Assembly (NCBI GenBank): GCA_947167995.1
Contig: CAMVKS010000023.1
Location: 1-40,000, forward strand
Direction: 5' to 3'
DNA length: 40,000 nucleotides
Source of the DNA: an uncultured Prevotellaceae bacterium
GTDB taxonomy: Bacteria > Bacteroidota > Bacteroidia > Bacteroidales > Muribaculaceae
Shown: piece after piece, positions 1-8,059 of the stretch
Layout of the letters: each line of letters opens with the position of its first letter
Position numbering within the stretch: position 1 is the stretch's first letter
Notes under the pieces: model-generated
What the model was told of the DNA's origin: nothing
Seen by the model: the letters and a program-made list of their open reading frames with translations, nothing else
Databases searched by the model: none
Program-made: the position numbers and the translations under genes

Positions 1-2672
1 GGCACACGGTAAGGACTGCAAGAAACGTAGTCCATGCCGAGGCCTGCGCAGAACTTCACGCTCGATGGCTCACCACCGTGCTCACCACAGATACCCACTT
101 TGAGTTCGGGTTTAGTTGCACGGCCCTTCTTGGTACCCATCTCAACGAGCTGGCCAACGCCTTCCTGGTCGAGGACTGCGAATGGATCAACCTTGAGGAT
201 GCCAAGTTCTTTGTACTTGCCAAGGAACTTGGGAGCATCGTCACGTGAGTAACCGAAGGTCATCTGAGTCAAGTCGTTGGTACCGAACGAGAAGAAGTCG
301 GCAACTTGAGCGATTTGGTCGGCTACGAGAGCGGCACGTGGAATCTCAATCATGGTACCCACCTTGTAGGCAACCGTCTCGCCACGCTCGGCAAATACCT
401 TTTGAGCTGTCTCGTTGATGATGCGAGACTGCATCTCAATCTCAGGAAGAACACCTACCAGTGGAACCATAATCTCGGGGTGAACGTCGATGCCGCGAGC
501 CTTCACGTTGAGGGCTGCCTCGATGATGGCGCGTGCCTGCATCTCGGTAATCTCGGGATATGTACAGCCCAGACGGCAACCGCGGTGGCCGAGCATTGGG
601 TTGAATTCCTCGAGGTTGGTGCAAACGTTCTTCACATCCTCAAGAGTGATGCCGAGTTCTTCGGCAAGCTCCTTCTGAGTAGCGAGCTGGTGGGGTACGA
701 ACTCGTGCAAGGGAGGATCGAGCAGGCGGATGGTAACACCAAATCCGTCCATAGCCTCGAAGATACCCTCGAAGTCGCCACGCTGCAATGGGAGCAGCTT
801 GTCGAGTGCAACTCGGCGGCTCTCCTCGTCGCTAGCGATAATCATCTCGCGCATAGCTTTGATGCGGTCGCCCTCGAAGAACATGTGCTCAGTGCGGCAC
901 AGACCGATACCCTTGGCACCAAACTTGCGAGCAACCTTGGCGTCGCGTGGTGAGTCGGCATTGGTGCGAACGTACATCTTGCTGTATTTCTCAGCCAGAT
1001 TCATGATTGAAGCGAAGTCACCGCTCATGTCGGCGTCAACGGTCGATACGAGACCCTCGTAAACCTCACCGGTGCTACCGTTCAATGAAATCCAGTCGCC
1101 TTCGTGGTAAACCTTACCGCTCATCTCAACGGTTTTGTTCTTGTAGTCAACAACAATCTCGCCAGCGCCCGAAACGCAGCAGCGACCCATACCGCGAGCA
1201 ACAACGGCTGCGTGGCTGGTCATACCACCGCGAGCGGTGAGGATACCCTGTGCTACGCTCATACCGCGCAAGTCCTCGGGAGAAGTTTCAAGGCGAACCA
1301 AGATAACTTTCTTGTTGTGCTGTGCCCATGCCTCGGCGTCATCAGCAAAGAATACGATGTGACCGGTAGCAGCACCAGGACTTGCGGGAAGACCCTTAGC
1401 AACAACCTTGGCAGTCTTCATTGCTGAAGCGTCGAATACAGGATGGAGAAGCTCGTCGAGTTTCTCAGGCTCCATGCGCTTGAGGACGGTCTTTTCGTCG
1501 ATCTTGCCTTCGCGGAGCAGATCCATGGCAATTTTCACCATAGCAGCACCTGTGCGCTTGCCGTTGCGTGTCTGCAACAGCCAGAGCTTGCCGTCCTGGA
1601 TGGTGAACTCCATATCCTGCATGTCACGATAATGCTCCTCGAGGCGGTGTTGAATCTCAACAAGCTCCTTGGCGCACTCGGGCATAGCCTCCTCGAGTGA
1701 AGGATACTTTCTTGCGCGCTCTTCCTCGCTGATGCCCTGAAGGGCAGCCCAGCGGCGTGAGCCCTCGGTCATAATCTGCTGTGGAGTGCGAACACCAGCC
1801 ACAACGTCCTCGCCCTGAGCATTGATCAGGTACTCGCCGTTGAAGAGGTTCTCACCGGTAGCAGCGTCACGAGAGAAGCAAACACCAGTAGCCGAGTTGT
1901 TACCCATGTTACCATAAACCATGGCCTGAACGTTAACTGCGGTGCCATACTCCTCGGGGATGCGGTTCATCTGACGATAGAGAATAGCTCGCTCGTTGTT
2001 CCAGCTGTCGAACACTGCGCAGATAGCTCCCCAGAGCTGATCCCATGCACTGGTTGGGAAGTCCTTACCAGTATTTTTCTTCACAGCAATCTTGAACTGT
2101 CTTACCAACTCCTTAAGGTCGTCAACATCGAGTTCGGTGTCAAATTTCACACCCTTTGCTGCTTTCATGTGCTCAATGATCTCCTCAAATGGGTCGATAT
2201 CGGTCTTGTTCTCGGGCTTCATGCCAAGAACTACGTCACCGTACATCTGCACAAAGCGACGATAGCTGTCCCATGCGAAACGGGGATTTCCACTCTTTTC
2301 GGCAAGAGTAGCAGCTACCTCGTCGTTGATACCCAAGTTAAGAACGGTGTCCATCATACCAGGCATCGAAACGGGAGCGCCCGAGCGTACCGATACGAGC
2401 TGAGGATTTGATGGGTCGTTGAACTTGTTTCCAGTCAAGCTCTCGATGTGAGCTATTGACTTCTCAACGTCACCCTTGATGAGTTTGATAACTTCGTCGC
2501 GTCCCTTCTCGTTGTAGAGGCGACACATTTCAGTGGTGATAGTGAAACCTGGAGGAACAGGCACACCAATGAGGTTCATCTCGGCGAGGTTAGCGCCTTT
2601 GCCTCCCAGGAGGTCTCTCATGTCGGCACTACCTTCTGCTTTACCATTACCGAAAGTGTAGATTGTCTTCAT
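1..2672 (-). CDS. ppdK: pyruvate, phosphate dikinase (3' end beyond window)
   Basis: Interconverts pyruvate + ATP + Pi and PEP + AMP + PPi, a cytosolic link between glycolysis and gluconeogenesis. I translated the minus strand from ATG at 2672; the frame stays open to base 1 (about 890 residues). The N-terminal nucleotide-binding part has GGKGANLAEM and the loop SVRSGAPVSMPGMMDTVLN. The phosphohistidine domain has GGMTSHAAVVARGMG with catalytic His487. The C-terminal TIM-barrel has GLCRTEHMF, FSFGTNDLTQMTFG and GICGEHGG, and the catalytic Cys (Cys885 in SCSPYRV) lies just inside the left edge. Roughly 20 residues are missing outside the window. It is a single gene divergent from the next; a TACCTTTG -7 box lies upstream. 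There is no frameshift. Confidence 0.97.
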   Translation of the reverse strand, partial: MKTIYTFGNGKAEGSADMRDLLGGKGANLAEMNLIGVPVPPGFTITTEMCRLYNEKGRDEVIKLIKGDVEKSIAHIESLTGNKFNDPSNPQLVSVRSGAPVSMPGMMDTVLNLGINDEVAATLAEKSGNPRFAWDSYRRFVQMYGDVVLGMKPENKTDIDPFEEIIEHMKAAKGVKFDTELDVDDLKELVRQFKIAVKKNTGKDFPTSAWDQLWGAICAVFDSWNNERAILYRQMNRIPEEYGTAVNVQAMVYGNMGNNSATGVCFSRDAATGENLFNGEYLINAQGEDVVAGVRTPQQIMTEGSRRWAALQGISEEERARKYPSLEEAMPECAKELVEIQHRLEEHYRDMQDMEFTIQDGKLWLLQTRNGKRTGAAMVKIAMDLLREGKIDEKTVLKRMEPEKLDELLHPVFDASAMKTAKVVAKGLPASPGAATGHIVFFADDAEAWAQHNKKVILVRLETSPEDLRGMSVAQGILTARGGMTSHAAVVARGMGRCCVSGAGEIVVDYKNKTVEMSGKVYHEGDWISLNGSTGEVYEGLVSTVDADMSGDFASIMNLAEKYSKMYVRTNADSPRDAKVARKFGAKGIGLCRTEHMFFEGDRIKAMREMIIASDEESRRVALDKLLPLQRGDFEGIFEAMDGFGVTIRLLDPPLHEFVPHQLATQKELAEELGITLEDVKNVCTNLEEFNPMLGHRGCRLGCTYPEITEMQARAIIEAALNVKARGIDVHPEIMVPLVGVLPEIEMQSRIINETAQKVFAERGETVAYKVGTMIEIPRAALVADQIAQVADFFSFGTNDLTQMTFGYSRDDAPKFLGKYKELGILKVDPFAVLDQEGVGQLVEMGTKKGRATKPELKVGICGEHGGEPSSVKFCAGLGMDYVSCSPYRV

Positions 2673-2785
2673 TTGTTAGAAAAATTAAAATGTATAATGA
2701 TGAATAAATATTGAGTCAAGTCATTAATGCGTTATAAATCAACGGAATAAGACTTATTTGCAATCATTTTTCGTTTTCACGAATG

Positions 2786-2793
2786 CAAAGGTA
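2786..2793 (-). promoter_or_regulatory. putative -7 box for ppdK
   Basis: On the minus strand the sequence reads TACCTTTG, matching the Bacteroidota -7 consensus TAnnTTTG, about 113 bases before the ppdK start. No convincing TTTG -33 element sits 19-20 bases upstream. This supports only a tentative promoter with a long leader. Confidence 0.4.
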
Positions 2794-2910
2794 GTGAAAA
2801 AGTTTGATTTATATTATATAATTATTATTTTTTATATGTGTAAATGGAATGCAAACCATTGATTTTTGGCATGCTTTTTGCAAAATTCATTTTAATTAAA
2901 ACTTGATAAA

Positions 2911-4638
2911 ATGGGATTATTCAATAAAAAAACAAAAACATCACAACTGGTTTTGTCTGATTCATCACTTATAAATATTTTTTTGAGTTGTCTTGAACAG
3001 CTTAATTGCAAATACAAAGAAAATAACAGTGAAAACAGCGATCAAAAGAACTATACCTTTTCTTACCAAGGAAAGACTTTCGATGTTTGTTATCATGTTC
3101 CGATGAACGTTGTGACGGTTTATTATCCGTCTTTTTATGTTACAAGTATCGACAACCTCAATGTGGTGAGGCATATTGTCAATTATTTCAACGCCTCTTA
3201 TCTTTTTCGTAAGTTTATTTATGGCATCTCTAACAAAGACAATGTGGTTTTCTTGACTATGGGTATTGAGCTATATAACTGCTCTCTCAATTTATTGTCA
3301 GAAGCTCTTGATTCCTTTTTCTCGGCTCAGCACAAATTCATCCTTGAAGTAGAGAGGGAGATAAAGGAAAATCGTGGTGGTTACTATCGAGACCTTGAGT
3401 ATCAAGATGCGATGGACCTTCATGAATTTATTTTCTCACGTGAGCTGGAAATCAATCACCAATCAACCGACTTTGATTATCGTTCATCTTTTGAGTCAAG
3501 CTTTACACTTGAGGACTACTTGAAATTGTCTTGCATGAATCTCAACCTCAATGGAATTAAATACAAAAAATTGCGCGTTTTGACCGATGATGATTTATCG
3601 GTGTTTGGTGATGAGAATTTTATCAGGAAAGTGCCATTGCACTTCCCTCTCATCGAGTATAAAAAAAGCTATGAGTATTCTGAAAACTATTTAGCGAGTG
3701 ATCCTTTAGTCGCTCATGAGGTGGAGCATTATTCTTGGCCCCATCAGAATGCCGTTATGATTGTTGATTTTGTTGATGGAGACGGCAAGGAGCAAAGTCT
3801 TACTATTAATCTTAACGCCGAGGGTCATGATGATGCGACCATGTATTATCGGGTCTACTCAATGCAATGTCCTGATAATATAGGACGGCTTAATGCCCTC
3901 AGCGAGCAAAATAACAGGTTGGCGCAAGGCATGACATCTATATTGCTTGCTTTTGATGATGGCGATGTGAAGAAAAAGTTGCAGGAGTTTGACTTTATGT
4001 GGAAAGAAGCGCAAGACAAACTGAAGAGCAATGATCGGTCGCTCAACGAGAACGAAGCGCTCTTGGGCAGCTTTGTGAACTCGCACCCCGGATTCCATTT
4101 CTACTGGGGAAGGCGTTGCTTTGCCAATAGTTGTTATGCTCAAGCATTAAAACACTTTCTCAGTGTGTTCAATTCCATCAAGTCTGAGAACCTTTCAAGC
4201 CTTAGCGAGGCAATGGAAAGGACTTGTTATTATATAGCGTTCTGTTATGTCGAATTGGGGATGTATGAAAATGCTTATTACTATGTGGACTTGCTGCGTG
4301 GTTCAAACAATATAGAACATTTGATGGAATTGGTTAATGTTCTTGCTAATGCCGGCGACATCAGAGTTTTCTACTATATCGAGAGTTACCTGAAAATGAT
4401 ACACGACAATTTCGGTAATAATGAGAATTATCCCGAGAATATTGCAGCTTTTGCATCATTTCTGAAACGACGAAGGGCTTACAGCTATGTTGAATTTGGA
4501 AAGTTAGACGATGCCGAGAGAGAGTTTAAGGATTTGCTGGATGACCCTTTTAGTAAAGACTACGCTATCAATGAGCTGGCTTATATTCAGCGATTGAAGA
4601 AAAAATGCGGCAATAAATCTGCCGACGACAAATCGTGA
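2911..4638 (+). CDS. unrecognised 575-residue protein with TPR-like C-terminal half
   Basis: I do not recognise a named family. There is no signal peptide or membrane segment, so it is probably cytoplasmic. Residues about 15-150 are a mixed alpha/beta region with alternating hydrophobic strands (YTFSYQGKTFDVCYHV, VVTVYYPSFYV), vaguely like small YbjN/secretion-chaperone folds; this is an impression only. Residues about 200-330 form a second mixed domain. From about 385 onward the protein is helical with TPR-like spacing (HFYWGRRCFANSCYAQALKH, YYIAFCYVELGMYENAYYYV, RAYSYVEFGKLDDAEREFKD). The protein is Tyr/Asn/Phe-rich and the DNA more A/T-rich than its neighbours. It is a monocistronic gene, convergent with HU. 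Real coding is supported by the length and by the terminator placed right after the stop. Confidence 0.85.
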   Translation: MGLFNKKTKTSQLVLSDSSLINIFLSCLEQLNCKYKENNSENSDQKNYTFSYQGKTFDVCYHVPMNVVTVYYPSFYVTSIDNLNVVRHIVNYFNASYLFRKFIYGISNKDNVVFLTMGIELYNCSLNLLSEALDSFFSAQHKFILEVEREIKENRGGYYRDLEYQDAMDLHEFIFSRELEINHQSTDFDYRSSFESSFTLEDYLKLSCMNLNLNGIKYKKLRVLTDDDLSVFGDENFIRKVPLHFPLIEYKKSYEYSENYLASDPLVAHEVEHYSWPHQNAVMIVDFVDGDGKEQSLTINLNAEGHDDATMYYRVYSMQCPDNIGRLNALSEQNNRLAQGMTSILLAFDDGDVKKKLQEFDFMWKEAQDKLKSNDRSLNENEALLGSFVNSHPGFHFYWGRRCFANSCYAQALKHFLSVFNSIKSENLSSLSEAMERTCYYIAFCYVELGMYENAYYYVDLLRGSNNIEHLMELVNVLANAGDIRVFYYIESYLKMIHDNFGNNENYPENIAAFASFLKRRRAYSYVEFGKLDDAEREFKDLLDDPFSKDYAINELAYIQRLKKKCGNKSADDKS

Positions 4639-4649
4639 CAAGTATAAAA

Positions 4650-4688
4650 AATAAAGGCTTCGCATCGCAATGATGTGAAACCTTTATT
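4650..4688. terminator. bidirectional terminator between the 2911 gene and HU
   Basis: The inverted repeat AATAAAGG / CCTTTATT extends inward as TTCGCATC / GATGTGAA with one G-T wobble. A-rich sequence on the left and T-rich sequence on the right let it serve both convergent genes. Confidence 0.85.
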
Positions 4689-4710
4689 TCGTTAAATAAT
4701 TGCTAACAGC

Positions 4711-4983
4711 TTATTTAACCTTGCCTGCGAGTTCAGCACCTGCTTTGAACTTAACCACTTTCTTGGCTGGGATGGTGATCTTAGCACCAGTGGCTGGGTT
4801 TACACCCTGACGTTTTGCTTTCTTTACTACGTCAAAAGTTCCAAAGCCGATAAGAGCAACTTTGTCACCCTTAGCAAGAGCTTTCTCTACTGCGCAAATT
4901 GTTGCCTCAAGAGCAGCCTTTGCCTGAACCTTAGTTAATTTTGCTTCGTTAGCAATAGCGTTTACTAATTCTGTTTTGTTCAT
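4711..4983 (-). CDS. HU family DNA-binding protein
   Basis: Small nucleoid protein that binds and bends DNA as a dimer. At 90 residues it has the usual HU length. The N-terminal helices start MNKTELVNAIANEA and continue through the KVQAKAALEATICAVEKAL dimer region. The GFGTF turn (46-50) precedes the DNA-binding arm, whose tip is RQGVNPATG (58-66), equivalent to the RxGxNPxTG signature. The C-terminus ends in an AFKxG-like KFKAGAEL segment. It is monocistronic, has one of the best promoters in the window and shares a terminator with the convergent 2911 gene. Bacteroidota carry several HU/IHF paralogues, so I give no symbol. Confidence 0.96.
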   Translation of the reverse strand: MNKTELVNAIANEAKLTKVQAKAALEATICAVEKALAKGDKVALIGFGTFDVVKKAKRQGVNPATGAKITIPAKKVVKFKAGAELAGKVK

Positions 4984-5038
4984 AATAATTAATGATTAAA
5001 ATTGTTAACAAAATAAGTTTTGAATGCTTTTAACATCG

Positions 5039-5069
5039 CAAATATATTAAAACTAAAACATTCAGCAAA
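5039..5069 (-). promoter_or_regulatory. promoter of the HU gene (TTTG-N19-TATATTTG)
   Basis: On the minus strand TTTG (5066-5069) is followed by exactly 19 bases and then TATATTTG (5039-5046), a perfect Bacteroidota sigma-ABfr promoter. The leader is about 50 A/T-rich bases. Confidence 0.85.
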
Positions 5070-5151
5070 AAAAAACATATTTTTTTTTATATTTTTTATT
5101 AAAAAAGGTCATTTTTCCTTTGTCAAATGGTGTTTTTTCGGCAATTTATCT

Positions 5152-5159
5152 TAATTTTG
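5152..5159 (+). promoter_or_regulatory. -7 box for the rhomboid operon
   Basis: TAATTTTG matches TAnnTTTG and lies 35 bases before the start of the first rhomboid gene. No TTTG occurs at the ideal distance; the nearest is 29 bases upstream. Confidence 0.5.
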
Positions 5160-5194
5160 TCAACTCAAATCAATATTTATATAAATAAGAATTA

Positions 5195-5929
5195 ATGGCG
5201 ACAAATTTTAGATGGAAGGGTGTAGACATACCCCCTGTTACCAAAAATATTATAATAATAAATGTCATTTTGTGGATTGCGACAATATTGTTCAAGCAAC
5301 GTGGCATTATCGATTTGAATGACTATTTGTCACTTCATTTTTGGTTGGGAAGTAAATTCCATGTTCACCAGCTTTTGACCTACATGTTCATGCATGATTC
5401 GAGTGGTTTCGACACTGGAATAACACACATCTTCTTCAACATGTTCTCCTTGTGGATGTTCGGTTCGCTTCTTGAAAGAGTTATGGGAGTAAAGAGGTAT
5501 CTTATCTTCTATCTCTTCTGTGGAATTGGTGCTGGACTTGTACAGGAACTTGTGTGGCACATTTCCGATGGTGGTATCACCGAAGATTACATAATGATTG
5601 TAAATGAAAGTGGAAATGTAGTTGACCAAGTTTTAAGGAGTGACTTTTTCAATATGTTGGTTACCGTTGGCGCCTCGGGTGCAGTTTTCGGTATATTGTT
5701 GGCTTTTGCTGTGTTGTTCCCAAATGTCCCCATCTATATCATGTTTGTCCCCATTCCCATAAAAGCCAAGTGGGCTGTTATAGGATTTGCCATTATGGAG
5801 TTGTTCTTCGGAGTCACAAGTGTTATGAGCGGTGTTGCGCATTTTGCTCATTTGGGAGGCATGCTGTTTGCGTTCATTTTGTTGTTGTACTGGAAAAATA
5901 AAGGACTGTTTTTCTATAGAAAATCATGA
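5195..5929 (+). CDS. rhomboid family intramembrane serine protease (first of a pair)
   Basis: Cleaves transmembrane substrates inside the lipid bilayer of the inner membrane. The 244-residue protein is built of about six hydrophobic segments. Visible family signatures are HIFFN at 78-82 (the HxxxN of TM2), GASG at 159-162 with catalytic Ser161, and AHFAHLGG at 215-222 with catalytic His219. A large soluble loop of about 35 residues (around 122-152) sits between TM segments. The stop overlaps the start of the second rhomboid as ATGA, so the two are translationally coupled. The substrate cannot be deduced. Confidence 0.95.
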   Translation: MATNFRWKGVDIPPVTKNIIIINVILWIATILFKQRGIIDLNDYLSLHFWLGSKFHVHQLLTYMFMHDSSGFDTGITHIFFNMFSLWMFGSLLERVMGVKRYLIFYLFCGIGAGLVQELVWHISDGGITEDYIMIVNESGNVVDQVLRSDFFNMLVTVGASGAVFGILLAFAVLFPNVPIYIMFVPIPIKAKWAVIGFAIMELFFGVTSVMSGVAHFAHLGGMLFAFILLLYWKNKGLFFYRKS

Positions 5930-6861
5930 TGTTCGATACATTAATAAGAAAATATAAATCATCATCGCTGCTGCTACGTTTCATATATATAAATATAGCA
6001 GTGTTTGTCATCATCAGGTTGGTAGGACTTGTTACCTTTATCGCATTTGGTACTGGTTCTATTGCTCTGCAATGGGTGGAATTTCCCTCCGACCTGCACC
6101 AGCTGCTGGTGAAGCCATGGACAATTGTCACGTATATGTTCTCTCATTATGGAGTATTGCATATATTGTTTAACATGTTATGGCTATACTGGCTGGGAAG
6201 AATCTTTCTCGAGTGTTTTACGCCACGGCAGTTGGGTGGGTTGTATGTACTTGGCGGGCTGGCAGGAGCTGTGTTGTATCTTGCTGCTTACAACTTGCTC
6301 CCGGCTCTTGAGTCTCAAAAAGGCGCGCTGATTGGCGCCTCGGCTTCGGTGATGGCGATAGTCATTGCCATCTCGGTTTATAGGCCCAACTATCAGATAG
6401 GGCTATTATTCATAGGTGGCATCTCGCTCAAGTGGATTGCTTTAGTTACGGTTTTCATCGACCTCATAGGCATCGAAAGCGGTAATCAGGGTTCGCACAT
6501 TGCCCATTTGGGAGGCATGCTCATGGGGTTGTGGTTTGGTCTTTCTATAAAGAGTGGTCATGATATCACTTCATGGATAAACCATTGTATCGATGCTCTT
6601 GTGTCGTTTTTTTCAAAGGGTAACATGAAGAGAAATGCGTGGAAGCCAACAGGCGGAAAATCCTTTAATGGGCATCAGGAGTCTAAAAAGAAGAACAAAG
6701 CAAAGGCCAAGGAAGCGGGCTCGGCACAGTCTAATAAATCCCAGACGATTGTTGACGAAGAACGTCTTGATGAAATTTTGGGAAAGCTAAAGCGATCGGG
6801 ATATGGTGCTCTCACCGATGAGGAACGTGAATTCTTGTTCAATGCATCTCGCAAGCGATAA
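5926..6861 (+). CDS. rhomboid family protease with C-terminal DUF6576-like tail
   Basis: Second intramembrane serine protease, 311 residues. TM2 has HILFN (79-83). The serine motif reads GASAS (137-141), so Ser139 is present but the usual following Gly is Ala. The histidine motif is HIAHLGG with His194. After the membrane core (to about 210) comes a basic, low-complexity linker (KKKNKAKAKEAGS). The last 35 residues, LDEILGKLKRSGYGALTDEE and on, look like the short DUF6576 tail seen on Bacteroidota rhomboids. The gene overlaps its partner by 4 bases (ATGA); a second ATG at 5929 is an alternative start. Proteolytic activity is likely but the altered GxSx motif leaves some doubt. Confidence 0.93.
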   Translation: MMFDTLIRKYKSSSLLLRFIYINIAVFVIIRLVGLVTFIAFGTGSIALQWVEFPSDLHQLLVKPWTIVTYMFSHYGVLHILFNMLWLYWLGRIFLECFTPRQLGGLYVLGGLAGAVLYLAAYNLLPALESQKGALIGASASVMAIVIAISVYRPNYQIGLLFIGGISLKWIALVTVFIDLIGIESGNQGSHIAHLGGMLMGLWFGLSIKSGHDITSWINHCIDALVSFFSKGNMKRNAWKPTGGKSFNGHQESKKKNKAKAKEAGSAQSNKSQTIVDEERLDEILGKLKRSGYGALTDEEREFLFNASRKR

Positions 6862-6910
6862 AATAATCATGAAGATTAAGTGTTTTGGTTGGGTTATTGG
6901 TTTGAAATAA

Positions 6911-8032
6911 ATGAAACGCATCAAGATAGGTAAACGCTCATTGAAGATTACGCTTATTGTCATCACGTCGTTGATGGCAATAGCGCTTCTCGCTTCGGCC
7001 TGGGGTGGGCTTGTGCATCCAGCCAAGAGCCGAATTCTGCCATTCATGACTCTTGCTTTGCCCTTGACATTTGTCATCAATGTTGTAATAATGCTTTCAT
7101 GGCTTATAGCGCTCAGGTGGAAAATCTCATTAATAACACTGGGGGCTTTGCTACTTTCATATCAGCCTCTGAGCACAGTTTGCCCGATGAATCTTTTTTC
7201 AGGCAGCAATGAAAAGGAGAATACCTTTAAGGTGATGACTTTTAATGTTGCCAATTTTGGACCTTATAACCCCAAGAACCATGAGCCTTCAAAGTCAATG
7301 CGATATATTTTAGACCAAAATGTCGATTTCGTGCTGTTGCAGGAGGGTTCTCAGGAGCGCGACTATCTCAAGCTTTCAAATGTTGAGATGATGAGCGATG
7401 AACTTGCTCAAAAATACCCTTATCACAGTGATGGTCGACGCGACTTGATGATATTCTCGAAGTATCCCTACACGGTTGTCCCCGATTCGGCTTTCAATGC
7501 TCTTTATGAATATAAGGGAGGTCTTTATGCCAAGGCTTTTGACTTAAGGCTCCCTGATGGCCAACAGTTGCGCATCATTAATGTTCATCTGCGTTCAATA
7601 GGTATGGCCGAAGGCGATAAAGAATTCTATGCCGATATTACCAAAGGAGGGGTGAGAGTCGACAAGCGCAGTGAGTTAAGACGTATAAAACATTCGTTTT
7701 ACAACAAGTTAACGACAGCTTTCAGGCGGCATGCCATCGAAGCCGAAGTAATTCGTTCTATTATCGATAACAGCCCTGAGAATGTGATTTTGTGTGGCGA
7801 TTTCAACGAGGTGCCATCGTCCTATTGCTATCGCACCATCAGTGGTGATGACATGAACGACGCTTTTCAAGATTGTGGAGCGGGCATGACCTACACCTTC
7901 CATGACCGACGCATGTATTTCAAGATTGACCACATTCTATATCGTGGCAAGATGCAAGCGTTGGACTGGTGTCGAGACAAAGAGGGCGATAGCGACCACT
8001 ATCCACAGGTTGCAACTTTTGTTTGGAAATAA
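6911..8032 (+). CDS. endonuclease/exonuclease/phosphatase family protein, membrane-anchored
   Basis: Metal-dependent phosphoesterase of the EEP (DNase I-like) superfamily; the substrate is unknown. Residues 11-90 contain about three membrane segments. The catalytic domain follows: MTFNVANFG (Asn112), DFVLLQEGS (Glu145), NVHLRS (His226), CGDFNEVPSS (Asp297, Asn299), KIDHILYRG (Asp340/His341) and SDHYPQV (Asp362/His363). All expected catalytic and metal residues are present. Length is 373 residues. It sits 49 bases after the second rhomboid and is probably co-transcribed with the pair. Topology suggests the domain lies at one face of the inner membrane. Nuclease, phosphatase and sphingomyelinase-like activity are all possible. 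Confidence 0.92.
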   Translation: MKRIKIGKRSLKITLIVITSLMAIALLASAWGGLVHPAKSRILPFMTLALPLTFVINVVIMLSWLIALRWKISLITLGALLLSYQPLSTVCPMNLFSGSNEKENTFKVMTFNVANFGPYNPKNHEPSKSMRYILDQNVDFVLLQEGSQERDYLKLSNVEMMSDELAQKYPYHSDGRRDLMIFSKYPYTVVPDSAFNALYEYKGGLYAKAFDLRLPDGQQLRIINVHLRSIGMAEGDKEFYADITKGGVRVDKRSELRRIKHSFYNKLTTAFRRHAIEAEVIRSIIDNSPENVILCGDFNEVPSSYCYRTISGDDMNDAFQDCGAGMTYTFHDRRMYFKIDHILYRGKMQALDWCRDKEGDSDHYPQVATFVWK

Positions 8033-8059
8033 TATTTTTAATATAAACACATGTGATTT

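Noticed and set aside
1200-1265. Apparent frame change in ppdK near the catalytic His
   Set aside because: Careful recounting of the line positions restored a single continuous frame, so there is no frameshift.
306-1427. Several open frames of 70-215 codons on the plus strand
   Set aside because: They lie antisense to the ppdK frame, which I translated continuously with all catalytic motifs. High G+C codons in ppdK create these shadow frames.
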